A DNA stretch of 64,000 nt from Stenopsyche tienmushanensis (Eukaryota; Arthropoda; Insecta; Trichoptera; Stenopsychidae), in NCBI GenBank assembly GCA_008973525.1, contig WACJ01000519.1:930001-994000 (forward strand), written 5' to 3'. Below, one piece after another: positions 35,265 to 46,849 of this stretch; position 1 is the stretch's first letter, and the number at the start of each line of letters is the position of its first letter. The position numbers were made by a program, and so were the translations under genes. The notes beneath the pieces are model-generated. The model ran no database searches, had not been told where the DNA came from, and saw only the letters and a list, made by a program, of their open reading frames with translations.

Positions 35265-37269
35265 ATTTGTGATGACATCAGAAGATTTATGAAATCCACA
35301 GCCAAAAAATGTTTCTTTTCCACAAAATGAGCGAAAGACTGGAACTAAACAAGCATGCCAAAAAGCCAGAAATTATTATATTCAACTATGTATTGCAATG
35401 TCAAATGATTTTTAGCAAAGCATGAAATATTTATATATTAAATTAGTAAATTTTAAATGATTTTTGATGTACATTTCTGAAGATATTGTAACAAAACGAT
35501 ACAATCATTTATCAAAATCAAATCAAAGCACACATGATATTGAAACCATTTGGCAGCTGTCAATTATGCTCTTATGACCAGATAAATAGTGCATTTTAAA
35601 TTTTTTGATTCGCATTGTTCAGTCATATTAGGGCGTATCACATGAACGTTCGGAATTCACAGATGGGAGTCAAAACGCCATAACTTTATTAATTATTATT
35701 GCATTTTTATAAAAGTCCGCACATTTACAGGGTCTTTCAATAAGGGCGCTCAATATTTGTTACGTTATAGCAGCCATGTTGGTAAAGCAATGTTTATTAA
35801 ATTTATTGTAAATTGTTTAGTAATTTATGGCAAATTTGTTAAAATATAATTGTTGCTTTGAACATAACACAAGATTTGTGGATTGGCGTTTTAAAGACCA
35901 AAAAGGAAATATTTCAAATAATAAAAGAAAAACTTTACAAAATTATTTATTTGCATTTTATAATTAATACCATCCTATTATAGAAAATTTACTAATTTTA
36001 ACTAAATGGAATATATTACATACTATTATAATCTATGTTTTAAAATAATATATAAAGATAGCCCCAAAAGTAGCCGATCTAACGTGTAGATGACGGTTAC
36101 TGTTTTAAAAAATACTATATTAGAAAGTGTCTATACGTTATGTTGCTTTCGTAATCGTACAGATTATAGAAAATGCCGCAAAAAGCCCTAAAAGAGGACG
36201 GAATAGCCACAGAGTTTGATTGTCCAATCGGTCCGCTTTTCGGACCGTTGATATGATGAATGAATATGCTGTCGTTTGCATACAAGACGTAATTCATGCA
36301 CCTTCCATCCATATAAGTGTTTTTATGTTATTTTACTTAGAAACAATAGTTTTTTGCATGCGAATTCGATCAACAAGCATGCTTCTGACACCGCGTTAAA
36401 AAAAACCTACGCTCCGATAATATTTCATCACATTCCATGCAAACAATGTCTGGTTAATTGTTTACGACAGTAATTATCGTGTCATTATTAACTGTCATTG
36501 TAACATTGTTATCGTCTTTTCTTGAGAGCTAATCGAATTTTTAAAAAAATGCATTAATGATTCTCAAGCACATAATTTCCTAAAGATATAAATAAATACA
36601 TTAACCTTACAAATATAGGGACGCTCGAAATGTATTAGGCAATAGTCAAATTTATGTAAAAAAAATGATCGAAAATTAGACCTCCTGAATAGTTATAGGT
36701 GCTCATGAATCCCGGAATTGGTAAACGTTCAAATTGTTATATTAAACATTCCCTACCGGTGATGTATTTACTACACCTCGACTCTAATAATGGGCATATC
36801 GTTATGAAATATAATAGATACGGGGTTCAGAATTTTTGTATTCCTCCGTAATATAATTACGAATCACATCAAAGTATTATAGTATATAAGTATTCATCTG
36901 CAGCGATGGAAATAAATAATTGGTCGGGAAATCGGGACTTTTGCGAGTTTTAGTCCGTATCTCAGCAGAAAGGTATTTTATCCATCACATTGATTGAAGC
37001 GGCGAGTGATCAAAACAACTCAAGGACCCGCTCAGATCGTGAACATCGTTCAAATGCAAATTTCGAGTATTTAATATTTAAATCAAGCATTAAATGCTCA
37101 CAGTTTATGATATCTGCGGATAAAATGTATCGCAGATACTCGATGAATGCTTTTTAATTGAGCACATTTTTCCAGGGTTATCTGAACAAAATGGCAAAAA
37201 TACAGCTATTATCTGAAGTGCGCATGGTATAAAAGATGGCTTTGATTTTAATCAGCGCATTGAGCAAAG
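35265..37269. other. Intergenic between SLC52 copy 2 and the GH31 gene
   Basis: Contains a family D terminal repeat with its flank (GGTCTTTCAATAAGGGCGCT at 35729, about 35729-35900). A mariner end at 36062-36340 carries GATAGCCCCAAAAGTAGC, the hairpin repeat near 36228 and a short LINE-derived piece (YMDGRCMNYVLYAND on the minus strand). Otherwise nothing recognised. Confidence 0.5.
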
Positions 37270-40200
37270 ATGACTTTGAAGCTCATCATCACATGTGGTA
37301 AGTCGAATCGTTTTTTTGCAAGTAAAGTGATGTTTTTAATTGATTTTTTTGTATACCGACAGTGCTGTTATTATTGGCTGATGGAACTTTCGCTGGAAAG
37401 GTCGCAGATCTGACCGATCAATTTTCTTTGTGGACTTCAGATTCAGAATTTGGTCTGGATCTGGTCTCCAATCAAGGTATTGGACGATTTGTATTGAAAC
37501 GTGTGCCATTAATTTGCATATGATTGATGCATGTGTATTTATAGATGGTGTTTCTGAGGTGTTTGGAAGTTTGGGTCTTCATCAGAAGAATGGAGTAGTT
37601 TCTGTCCTCCGAGATGGTGTTATTGGTGTCGCTTATCCTGATGTAAAATTGACGATCGACATTGAAGAAAATGACGCTGGAAAGCGTCTCATCTTCACAT
37701 GGGATGCCCCTGTGGATGCTGAACTGATCGATTGCCTTAATTTTAGTAAGCAAGCCATATTTTAATATATTTTTTATCATGGAGACAAAATAAATGGACG
37801 TAAATTATTAAAATTAGCCGTATTAGTCATATATTCTGTCGTATGAATTATCATCGTCGACCTTAGATACACCTATTTCTTTACGTTAAATGGCTTGTAC
37901 TCGTTAAATATGAATGTCGTTTGCCATACAAAGACAATACATACCTTCTATACGTACGAGTACGTAATTAATACGCATTACGCGCGGACGCCGTCATTAT
38001 GGAGTCCCCGTGCGCCTCGTGTAAAATTATTATAAACGAACTATTGACTTTTGTCGTCAATAAAATTGACACTCTGGACGAGCCTTCCATCATCCACCTG
38101 TGTAGCGTCTTCACTGATGAGGAAGTGATCAAGGCTCATGAGGTCCTCGCCGCTGTCACTCCGCGGATTCGTTGCACCCGCCGCCAAGGAGAGGGAAAGC
38201 GCCTCCGAGCTCTGCAGGACATTCTTAAAATCCTAAAGGAGTCCGAGCCTTCCTCACTGCCACAGTTCGCCGCCATTAACCTCCGTAAGCTGCCTCCTGT
38301 GACATTTGATTACATCGATGTCACAGTTCTACTTAAATCGCTGCAGGAGCTGAAAGCCGAAGTGACGCAGTTGAAAGTTGCACAAACACCGAAATTTGAC
38401 TCCCTGGTGTCTGAGGTTTCGAGTCTGCGCGAAGAAATTCAAGCTCTTAAACGGGTCAAAAATGTTAGCTTGGCCGACATTAATAATGTTAATAATAATG
38501 TTAATGTTATTGGCACAACTAATAAAAAGTCAGCAATTGTTAATGAGTCCTTCGCGTCGGCGACTCAAATTCGGGGATCGCAAACCATTCTCGCCACAAA
38601 TAGATACAATCCGCGCAAAGCGACTTCAATTCCTAGTCCAGCTGTTATGGTCGAGCCGTCACCTACGTTAATCAAAGTGCCTACGCCTAAGCCAACCCGT
38701 GAACCACCCAGCGATAGATTCACTACGGTCAAGCGTAGACGAAGAAATGCCAACATTAAAGGAACTGGTTCTGACGCCGGTTTCCAGGTTTTCATGCCAG
38801 AAGCGGAGGTCTATATCTCTAGGTTTGCACCCTCGACTGCTGCGCAAACCATAGAAGAATATTTAAGCAAAACACATGAAATCAAATGCAAAGTGCGACT
38901 TCTGTCTTCTAATAATACCGACTGTAAGTTTGCTTCTTTTGTGGTCCTCGCCGAAGCTTCGCTGATGGGCAAATTAATGTCCCCTGATACATGGCCAGTC
39001 GGAATTCTATTTCGTCGCTACCGAAGAATCTCTACCCACAAAAATGGAGCTAAATAAACTAAAAATTGTCAGCTTTAATTGCAGATCCCTCCGTAGAGTC
39101 GAACACTATATCGCAGACCTATGCGATGAGGTCGACATCGTCCTGCTGCAGGAAACTTGGCTGCTCGAATCTGAATTAAATTTTCTTAAAAGTATTCATT
39201 TGGAATTTGACGGTGTGGGAACTTCCTCAGTGGACAGCAGTGCGGGCCCGCTGGTCGGTAGACCTTTCGGTGGTGTAGCTATCCTGTACCGAAAAACCAT
39301 CAAAGTGATAGCTGTGGACATCCAAAGCCCGAGAGTACAAGGTATCAAAATCAAACGGCCGAATACCGACCTATTACTGTTCTCAGTATATATGCCCACC
39401 GATTCCGCTGAGAATCTCGAGGAATTCTGTTCTTGCTTTGGCTTGGTTAACGCGGTTATTGAAGAAAACACTCCCTGCGAATTTATCTTCATGGGTGACT
39501 TCAACGCCCACCCCGGCACTCGATTTTGGTCTGAGCTCACCTCAATGTGTAGCGAAAGCCATATGACGATCCTCGACAGGGAGAAACTGCCCGAAGAGAC
39601 TTTCACGTATGTCAGTGACTCTCACGGCTCGCTGAGATGGCTCGACCATTGCATCGTCTCCCAGAGCATCGAGTCATCTGTTCTGAGCTTGATCGTTCGC
39701 GAAGACACAGTCTGGTCAGATCACCGTCCCATGATAGTTACGCTGGGTAACTTACAACTCCACCTTGACGACCCCTCACATGGGAATCGTCCCAGTGATC
39801 CCGCTAGTTGGAGGCCGACCTCGCCGTACGACATATTCATATATGAAAGGTTCGTCTCCAATCTTATTGGACCTTTATACAAGTACATGAACCAACAGTT
39901 TTGCACGACTAATTGCACTGTTAATGAGCATCGTGCTCTAATTGATAGTCATTACGCTAATATTGTGATGATTATGCGTTCTGGAGCCATTAAGGCATTT
40001 AGTCGTTGTAAACAACATAAATCCGCGAAGAAATTTAATGCCATCGCTGGTTGGAAAGAAAATGTCTCGGATGTGTACTGCGACGCGAGGGAAGCCTTCA
40101 AGGATTGGTTAGCTGCTGGCCGCCCTGCTGAGGGAGCGCTTGCCGATCGCAGAATCAGAACGCGAAAAATTTTTAAACTCGCGCTGAAGAACTGCCGATA

Positions 40201-43200
40201 CGCTAATGAACAAAAAAAGATGGATCGCATAGCTCTGGCCTATAAAAAAGGTGACTTTGGAGGCTTTTGGCGTCTGGCTGGAATTGCGCTCGGTTCCAAG
40301 GCCTGCCCTCCGGCTCACGTCGACGGTTTCACCGGGATCGACGCTGCTGAAAATTTTAGGCAACATTTCTCTATGTCGATGTTTTCCGCTACGATCGCTT
40401 CTTCTTCTGCCCGGTCTTCAGCTCTGTCGACACATAGCGCTGCTTGTGTTATTACTTTGAGCGAGATCAAGGACGCACTCAAAACGCTCTCTGGTAAAAA
40501 GTCTTGTGGTCATGATGGACTCTGTGCCGAGCACATTACGCTCGGCGGACCTTCCTTATTGCTTGCCCTGAAAACGTTATTCAACGGAATGCTCGTGCAT
40601 AACTACGTGCCTGCCGACCTGAGTATGTCTGTAGTTGTTCCGATTGTCAAATCGGCTAAACTCGCTGCGACACTGACTGATAACTACAGACCCATTGCAA
40701 TCGCCACCATCTTGGCCAAACTGCTGGAAAAAATTGTGCACGGGAAGCTAAAAGCCTACCTTTACACCGACGATGCACAGTTTGGTTTTAAATCAAACAC
40801 TTCTACCAGTTTGGCCATCTACACGCTCAAGCAAGTCATCAGGTATTACACCAGCAGAAGGACTGTTGTCTATGCTTGCTTTCTCGACCTTAGCAAGGCA
40901 TTTGATCGCGTCGATCGAAGTCTACTTTGGGATAAACTTTTGAAGAGAGGAGCCCCTTCTACTCTGGTCGATCTGTTGGCCAGTTGGTATCGAGGGCAGC
41001 GCTATTCGGTTCGCTGGGATGGTCTTCTGTCGAGTTCTTTCAGCACTGGGTGCGGAGTCAGACAGGGTGGCTCTATGTCGCCAGACCTTTTCAACCTGTA
41101 CATGGACGAGCTCTCCGCGGCACTCAGAGAGACCGCAGTGGGCTGCCAGGTGGGTGGAAGGAGCATCAACCATATCTTTTATGCTGATGACATGGTGCTG
41201 TTGGCGCCCTCAATCAAGGCACTGAGAACGCTATTGGACGTCTGCGTGGACTACACCATCACACACAAATTGACATTCAATATATCGAAGTCAGTGGTGA
41301 TGGTGTTCCGAGACGGGAAGGCCCCGGATCACGTCCCTCCTGTATCCATCGAGGGAAATGAACTCAACGTAGTTCGGGAGGTTAAATATCTCGGGCATAT
41401 CTTCAACGACAATCTCAGCGATGATGCCGATATAGACAGGCAAAGAAGAGCCATGTGCATGCGGGGAAACATGTTGGCGCGACGCTTCTTTAAATGCAGC
41501 GATGCAGTCAAGCGTCAGCTTTTCCTAACGTATTGCACGTCCATGTACACGGGAGAACTTTGGACACAGTTCCGGCAGAGCAGCATGCGACAACTACGGG
41601 TGCAATATAACAATTGTTATAGAGCACTATTCGGGCTGCCCAGGAGTTGTAGTGCATCGGGAATGTTCCTCTACGGGCGCATTCCCCAACTCGAGGCGCT
41701 CCTTCGTAGAGCTGCAGTGTCTATGAAGTGCCGCGTCTTCTCTTCAGGAAACGCCTTAGTGAGATCAGCATCGATCGACCTCGCCTCTATCTTATTTAAG
41801 AGGTGGATAGGGTTAATATTTAGGCCCCCCTAATTATCTTCTTAATTCTTATATTATTATTATTCTTTAATTTTTTAATTGCTAATGTTTTATTTTTTTT
41901 TATTATTATATATATATATTTATGCATATTTTTATTTTGTTTTTCTAAAAATTTGATTATTCTTTTATTTATCGTTATTAATTTTTATTTTTTATGATTA
42001 ATTTCATTTATATTTATTTTATATTTTTTATTATTTTTATTATATTTATATGTATTTTATTTTATTTTTTATTTTTTTTTATCTTTATTTTATTTTATAT
42101 TTATCTTTTTATTTTTACATTATTTTTTGTTTTTACATTGTATTTTATTTCACTTGTTTTTATGTAATATGGCGTAAGCTGTGAATAAATTTTCTAAATA
42201 AAATAAAATAAAAATAAGGCTTTCCAAATGGTGAAAGTATATGAATGCAATAATAATGATTCTAAATGTTTGCTACAGGAGACGAACAATGGTATGGAGG
42301 TCCTCAGCAGAAGCGTCAATATTGGCCTGTGCAAAAATTAAAATTGTCTCGCTATTCATACGTCAGCAAAGAAGAAGACAATGCAGCAATTGCCGAACCA
42401 TATTGGCTTTCTTCCCGCGGCTACTACATCTACGTGGACAAAGAAACGCCCCTGTTTATAGACCAGAACGTTATGGCCCAAAACAGGATCTGCTTGATAT
42501 CGAACGTAACAGCACCGTATTCGAGAAATCGCGCCAAAAACACCCTGAAATATTCATGGGGCATCACCGGAGACCCTCGCAAGGCCCACATGTACGCCGT
42601 CGATAAGTTCCTGGGGAAACCCAAAGGCTATCCCGACTATCGGATGACCCAGCATCCCATCTGGTCCACATGGGCCGAGTACAAAATTGCGATCAACGAA
42701 TCGATAGTGATGGATTTCGCCAATAAAATCATCGACAACGGCTTCAACAACAGTCAGCTCGAAATAGACGATCTCTGGGAGACGTGCTATGGCTCATTTA
42801 ATCTGGACACGGACAAGTTTCCAGATTTCAAAGCATTCAATCTGAAGCTCAAAGAGATGGGCTTCAGAGTTACCATCTGGATACACCCGTTCATCAACAA
42901 GGGATGTGAGCCGTGGTACAGCGAGGCAATGGACAAAGGGTAAATATCAAGGGGAACCGAAATTATAGTAAAACAAATATTAAATGAGGTAAAATGCAGA
43001 ATGCCGACCCAATCGAGAGTTACGCATGGTTTTTATTTCACTCAACCATTCTATTTTACATGAACTGATTGACTCAGTCCGTTTTTATAATATATACACA
43101 GTTGTCCAATCCCTCTTTTCTTCATTAACGTTATGATCGCGAACCGCTCATTCGTCATATCAGCGGTCCGAAAAGTGGACGGATTGAGCATACATACCTT

Positions 43201-45964
43201 ATGTCCACTCCGTCCTCTTTTAGGGCCTTTTGCGACTATTACCGAAGTTTTTAATCTTGTTTTAATTCAGATATTTAGTATTGAATGAAGCTGGAAATGC
43301 AGATACTTCATGGTGGAACAGCGTTGGACCAACAGCAGCTTATGTCGATTTCACCAAAGACGAAGCCGTGAAATGGTGGGTCGACCGATTGAAGAATCTG
43401 CAGGAAATGTATGCCATTGATAGCTTCAAATTTGACGCCGGAGAATCCAGCTGGTCTCCTCAGGTACGACGCAATCGATTCGAATGAATTGTCTTGGAAG
43501 ATTTATGCTTACATTTTTATTTTGAAAAGGTTCCTGTACAAGTTGGAAATATCAACACGCATCCCACTCACATAACGTCGAAATACGTCGAAGCCTGCTC
43601 GCAGTTCGGTCCGATGGTGGAAGTAAGAGCTGGACAAAGGACGCAAGATTTGCCCATTTACGTCAGAATGATCGACAAGGACTCCGAATGGACGTTCGAA
43701 AACGGTCTTCCGACCCTCATCACGACCCTTCTTCAGATGAACATGAACGGATATCCCCTCGTTCTTCCGGATATGATCGGCGGTAATGGATATAATGATC
43801 CACCCAGCAAAGAATTGTTCATCCGTTGGCTGCAAGCAAATACGTTCATGCCCAGTCTGCAATACTCATACGTTCCTTGGGACTACGACGAAGAAGTATG
43901 TATAATTTATTGTATGGGAGTCATCCAGAAAGTAAGACTACAATATTTATGTAGGATCGAATATATGTTCTTATGTTGCCGGGACATCAGCTTTTGTATG
44001 CCAGTGTCATAGATCTCCGTCGCCAGACCTTTCTGGATTGTCTTCTGGAATAACACACCCAAGTCTCATCCCCTGTAACGATTAAGTCCAGAAAAGCTTC
44101 TCCTCCATGTGCAGCATTTACATTCTGGGCACCCATTTCGCACACCACTTCTTGTTACCAAATTTTTCCGACACAATATCACTAGGGAGACTTCGAGAAA
44201 TGCCAGGAAATTCTTTGTGAAGGTCGTCAAGCGTCACACGATAGCTATTCCACAATTGTTCTTCAATTTTTTGCACAAGTTTTTCAGATGGTCTTCTACC
44301 CCTTGCCTCGTTGTAAGTATCAGTACGGCGTTTTCTGAATAACCTAACCCTTTTTTTGTTTGCAGAGGGAGTAAATCTTTAAAAGACACCAGTATTCTGA
44401 TAATAGGATGGATTTTATATCCAATTTCTCTTCAGCTGCCACTCGGCTTCTAGTTAAAGTATTTCCACACGTTTCATGTCCTAGCATAATTAAGAATGTA
44501 TCCCTTTCAGCGTTCCATGCTGGGGAGTTGTGATGCTCGGTAAGACCTGGGTCAAGTAGTAACACAGCTGATACTCTTCCAGTTCTATGATCAGTCGGTA
44601 TGTCCACTGACCTTTTGTGGAGCTACTATTTTGGGAATACCTCACCACCATAGTGATTTATCTAGCAGCCTTCTTTGTTGTTCCTTTTTGAATAGCCTAT
44701 CTCTCTTGGGTGAGCAGATCAATTGGCGGTATGACGTCAGTACCAGAATTGCGTCTTCTGACAATGTACAGTATGCAGCAGCCACTCTGATCGCGCTTCT
44801 ATGTAGTGCCCTGGATATATTGAGCCTGGCTATTTGAGTTGGGAGTGCTCATATTAGGGTACCGTATAACATTGCCAAGTGCACTACCATATTTTCTGTG
44901 TGCTCCGTGAATCGGATTTTGTCATCAATTTGCATCCCCAGGTATCGATCGTCAATCGTGGGGGAACGAGTTTCTTGCGTCTTGTGAAGAAGATAGCTTC
45001 GGAGATTTGGCTGTATCGAAAAGAGCCACATTATCAGTGAAGGCAACCATTTTGACCCCTTCGGCCGAGGTAAGCGCAACAGGCCATCGTACATGACGAC
45101 TTGACACCAGTTTAACAGCGTTGATTACCTGTTTATTATACGGAGTGAAAGCCAAACTGTTGGGAGGAGAGCCCATTTTCTTCACAATTTAACACACTTC
45201 GTGACATGCTGTCGACTTATCACATCACTACCATAAATTTGCACGATATTCCGATGGATATTCGTGGCGGTATTGTTCTGCAAAGTCAAAAAACGGATGA
45301 TTCTGAAATGAAAAAACGGATGATTCGGATGACGGAAATGAGGATCTTGCGTGGATGGGAGGTGGCGGGAGCGCGCGATGACCTCTCCATCGGAAGAATT
45401 TACAGTACCTGAACAAAATGGCCGACAAACACGCGGAACCAAGCAAATTAACCGCTACGATCCTTACTTTCTAGATGACCATCCTATTATCAAATAATTA
45501 TTTTGAAATAATATTAACCCTCCGATCACTTTCAGACAATAAGAATCAGTCACAATTTCACAGACTTACATGCTAAATATGCAGACGAAATAATGAAGGC
45601 ATTTAAAAGAGCAGTCAAAGACGGTGTGCCTGTTAATCCACCAATTTGGTGGATCGACCCTAAGAATGAAGAAGCTCATGCTGTTTGGGATGGTATGTCA
45701 AATTATTATTCAATACATGAGAAGTATTTTGCTTGTTAATTTTAATGCATTTAAATGTCTTGTTCGATAGAATATCTTCTGGGTGAAGATATATTGGTTG
45801 CTCCTGTTCTGGAACAGGGTGCAGTCTCCAGGGATATATATTTGCCTAATGGTACTTGGCAAGGCATCGATAAAATATATGAAGGACTTCAATGGATCAA
45901 GGACTATCCGGCTCCCCTTGATACTTTACCATATTTTATAAAGTTAAAAGACAAAACCGAATAA
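37270..45964 (+). CDS. Secreted GH31 glycosidase, MYORG/KIAA1161 type
   Basis: Eight exons: 37270-37297, 37363-37476, 37545-37745, 42279-42939, 43271-43463, 43530-43895, 45536-45692 and 45771-45964. They sum to 1914 nt, giving 637 residues with every phase closed. The N-terminus (MTLKLIITC, VLLLLADGTFAG) is a signal peptide, so the enzyme is probably secreted or lysosomal/ER-lumenal. Family motifs in order are DEQWYGGPQQKRQYWP, HPIWSTWAEYK, LEIDDLWETCYGSF, FDAGESSW (nucleophile Asp at about residue 390), RMIDKDSEW (likely acid/base Asp), LPDMIGGNGYNDPP and LLGEDILVAPV. Human MYORG, the best-known relative, is an alpha-galactosidase-type enzyme; the substrate here is unknown. Intron 3 (4.5 kb) holds an intact LINE, intron 4 a hairpin repeat, and intron 6 a mariner with an R1 piece inside. 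No coding damage is seen. Confidence 0.92.
37999..39057 (+). CDS. LINE ORF1 protein (nucleic-acid-binding type)
   Basis: 352 residues with no interruptions. The N-terminus has a Cys pair (CASCK). A predicted coiled coil around residues 110-155 (LLKSLQELKAEVTQLK, LVSEVSSLREEIQAL) would trimerise or oligomerise the protein. A basic segment (TVKRRRRN) follows. The C-terminal 100 residues (EAEVYISRFAPSTAAQTIEEYL to WPVGILFRRYR) look like the RRM-type domain of CR1-group ORF1 proteins, with the characteristic WPxGIxxRR end. It would bind the element RNA in the retrotransposition particle. The stop overlaps the start of ORF2 by 14 nt. Confidence 0.8.
   Translation: MESPCASCKIIINELLTFVVNKIDTLDEPSIIHLCSVFTDEEVIKAHEVLAAVTPRIRCTRRQGEGKRLRALQDILKILKESEPSSLPQFAAINLRKLPPVTFDYIDVTVLLKSLQELKAEVTQLKVAQTPKFDSLVSEVSSLREEIQALKRVKNVSLADINNVNNNVNVIGTTNKKSAIVNESFASATQIRGSQTILATNRYNPRKATSIPSPAVMVEPSPTLIKVPTPKPTREPPSDRFTTVKRRRRNANIKGTGSDAGFQVFMPEAEVYISRFAPSTAAQTIEEYLSKTHEIKCKVRLLSSNNTDCKFASFVVLAEASLMGKLMSPDTWPVGILFRRYRRISTHKNGAK
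39044..41833 (+). CDS. LINE ORF2: endonuclease and reverse transcriptase
   Basis: 929 residues, uninterrupted. The apurinic-type endonuclease domain occupies residues 1-230: FNCRSLR (11-17), LLQETWL with Glu37, GDFNAHP (151-157) and WSDHRPM with His227. The reverse-transcriptase domain runs from about 460 to 760: HDGLCAEH, DNYRPIAIATILAKLLEKI, LDLSKAFDRVDR (Asp about 615), GVRQGGSMSPDLFNLYMDEL and YADD (about 713-716). The C-terminus ends with a short conserved segment (ALVRSASIDLASILFKRWIG) and no RNase H. All catalytic residues look intact, so the copy may be active. Start ATG at 39044 lies inside the end of ORF1, suggesting translation by termination-reinitiation. Confidence 0.92.
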   Translation: MELNKLKIVSFNCRSLRRVEHYIADLCDEVDIVLLQETWLLESELNFLKSIHLEFDGVGTSSVDSSAGPLVGRPFGGVAILYRKTIKVIAVDIQSPRVQGIKIKRPNTDLLLFSVYMPTDSAENLEEFCSCFGLVNAVIEENTPCEFIFMGDFNAHPGTRFWSELTSMCSESHMTILDREKLPEETFTYVSDSHGSLRWLDHCIVSQSIESSVLSLIVREDTVWSDHRPMIVTLGNLQLHLDDPSHGNRPSDPASWRPTSPYDIFIYERFVSNLIGPLYKYMNQQFCTTNCTVNEHRALIDSHYANIVMIMRSGAIKAFSRCKQHKSAKKFNAIAGWKENVSDVYCDAREAFKDWLAAGRPAEGALADRRIRTRKIFKLALKNCRYANEQKKMDRIALAYKKGDFGGFWRLAGIALGSKACPPAHVDGFTGIDAAENFRQHFSMSMFSATIASSSARSSALSTHSAACVITLSEIKDALKTLSGKKSCGHDGLCAEHITLGGPSLLLALKTLFNGMLVHNYVPADLSMSVVVPIVKSAKLAATLTDNYRPIAIATILAKLLEKIVHGKLKAYLYTDDAQFGFKSNTSTSLAIYTLKQVIRYYTSRRTVVYACFLDLSKAFDRVDRSLLWDKLLKRGAPSTLVDLLASWYRGQRYSVRWDGLLSSSFSTGCGVRQGGSMSPDLFNLYMDELSAALRETAVGCQVGGRSINHIFYADDMVLLAPSIKALRTLLDVCVDYTITHKLTFNISKSVVMVFRDGKAPDHVPPVSIEGNELNVVREVKYLGHIFNDNLSDDADIDRQRRAMCMRGNMLARRFFKCSDAVKRQLFLTYCTSMYTGELWTQFRQSSMRQLRVQYNNCYRALFGLPRSCSASGMFLYGRIPQLEALLRRAAVSMKCRVFSSGNALVRSASIDLASILFKRWIGLIFRPP
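43010..43250. repeat. Hairpin-bearing dispersed repeat, copy in GH31 intron 4
   Basis: Collinear with 6755-6990 and, in part, with the reverse complement of 36180-36260. The core ATCAGCGGTCCGAAAAGTGG (43158-43177) can fold. It fills most of the intron 42940-43270 without touching the splice sites. Confidence 0.6.
43914..45484 (-). mobile_element. Mariner (family C) in GH31 intron 6, with nested R1 fragment
   Basis: Ends TCATCCAGAAAGTAAG (43921) and the inverse of CTTACTTTCTAGATGA (45463-45478) form the terminal repeat. Minus-strand transposase pieces: IVQIYGSDVISRQHVTK (N-terminal domain, near 45200-45245), EARGRRPSEKLVQKIEEQLW and SYRVTLDDLHKEFPGISRSL (44160-44320), FGNKKWCAKWVPRM (near 44130), and LDLIVTGDETWVCYSRRQSRK (near 44030-44090). 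Its coding frame is split at about 44345-45187 by a nested R1-like piece. It is dead. A sibling copy lies at 47215-48395. Confidence 0.75.
44345..45187 (-). mobile_element. R1-clade LINE fragment nested in a mariner
   Basis: Minus-strand pieces GVKMVAFTDNVAL (degenerate catalytic motif), RYLGMQIDDKIRFTEHTE, and ARLNISRALHRSAIRVAAAY with TLSEDAILVLTS match R1-clade ORF2 C-terminal regions and are closely similar to the relic at 52255-53300. It is truncated and frameshifted. Confidence 0.7.
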
Positions 45965-46425
45965 TAATATGTAATAAATAATGCAATGCCATAAAATAAA
46001 TATTTGAGAATATCTACATGTTTGTTTTGCCCGTAAAAATTATTTCATCCTTATTAAATATTGCATGTGTAGCGGCTATTATGGAAAATTAACATTTTTA
46101 AAGTTTGTGTAAAGTTTCAAGTACTTGAAAACTTTACTTTGTAATCGAATTTTATCATTTTTTTAATGCAGGGCCGCAGATAAATTCAGAATTGTATTTA
46201 TTCGACCCTTAATATTATTCTGATTTAGTATAAAAATACTGTTATTATGATTTATAAAGGAAAAATGATCCACTCTATGATTATAATGATACAAAATAAT
46301 GAGCCCTTCGATTTCCCACGATGAATATTATACGATAAATATTCTGATAGCTGAATGAGGAAATATATTTGATTTTCGACAGGGGTGCATTTATTATTTC
46401 TAAATATTAGATTATAAATGGTATT

Positions 46426-46690
46426 TCAATAAAGATGCTCAATTTTTAAATGTAAATAAAACAAGCTATATTTAAGATATTTAATATATATTTTTTGTAT
46501 TTAAAATAATATTTTATGGCATTTAATATGAAGGCACGTATTCAGGAAACCCAAGATAACCATGCCCTCAAATCGCTCATGCAGAATGTCCGTCGTGGCA
46601 TGCGCTGTGTAGCATGTGGCGCTATACTGTTAGAATCAAATATTGCCGATACTCATATCATCCAATTTAGGTCACAAAAAGCTGTTTTAT
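46426..46690 (-). mobile_element. Family D terminal piece
   Basis: The terminal repeat TTTCAATAAAGATGCTCAAT at 46426 matches 8080 closely, including the following 'tttaaatgtaaataaaacaa'. The region 46535-46625 (CTCAAATCGCTCATGCAG, CGTGGCATGCGCTGTG) matches 1938-1985 of the relic at 1905-2480. No frame survives. Confidence 0.6.
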
Positions 46691-46849
46691 GTAAAATTAA
46701 AGTGAGTAAACCGGAAAAATCGTTATTTTTTTCAGAACAAAAACCGAAATTGAACCGGTTCGGAAATATTGGTTTATTTGGGTTCGGTAGATGTCTTCCA
46801 CGAAAAAAGGATTTGGTTAATATTTGTTTTGATATGATATGATGTTCCT

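Larger units (their letters stand above)
37800..42228 (+). mobile_element. Full-length-looking LINE in GH31 intron 3
   Basis: Two complete ORFs (37999-39057 and 39044-41833) are followed by a 390-bp 3' region, extremely AT-rich, that ends in AAATAAAATAAAATAAAAAT. The exact 5' end is not defined by sequence I can see. Intact ORFs suggest a young insertion in the same orientation as the host gene. The domain order (coiled-coil ORF1; endonuclease plus reverse transcriptase ORF2 without RNase H) fits the CR1/jockey-group non-LTR elements. Confidence 0.85.

Noticed and set aside
44631..44837. Plus-strand ORFs within the R1 fragment
   Set aside because: They are shadows of minus-strand R1 reverse-transcriptase sequence, which matches the family in that orientation.
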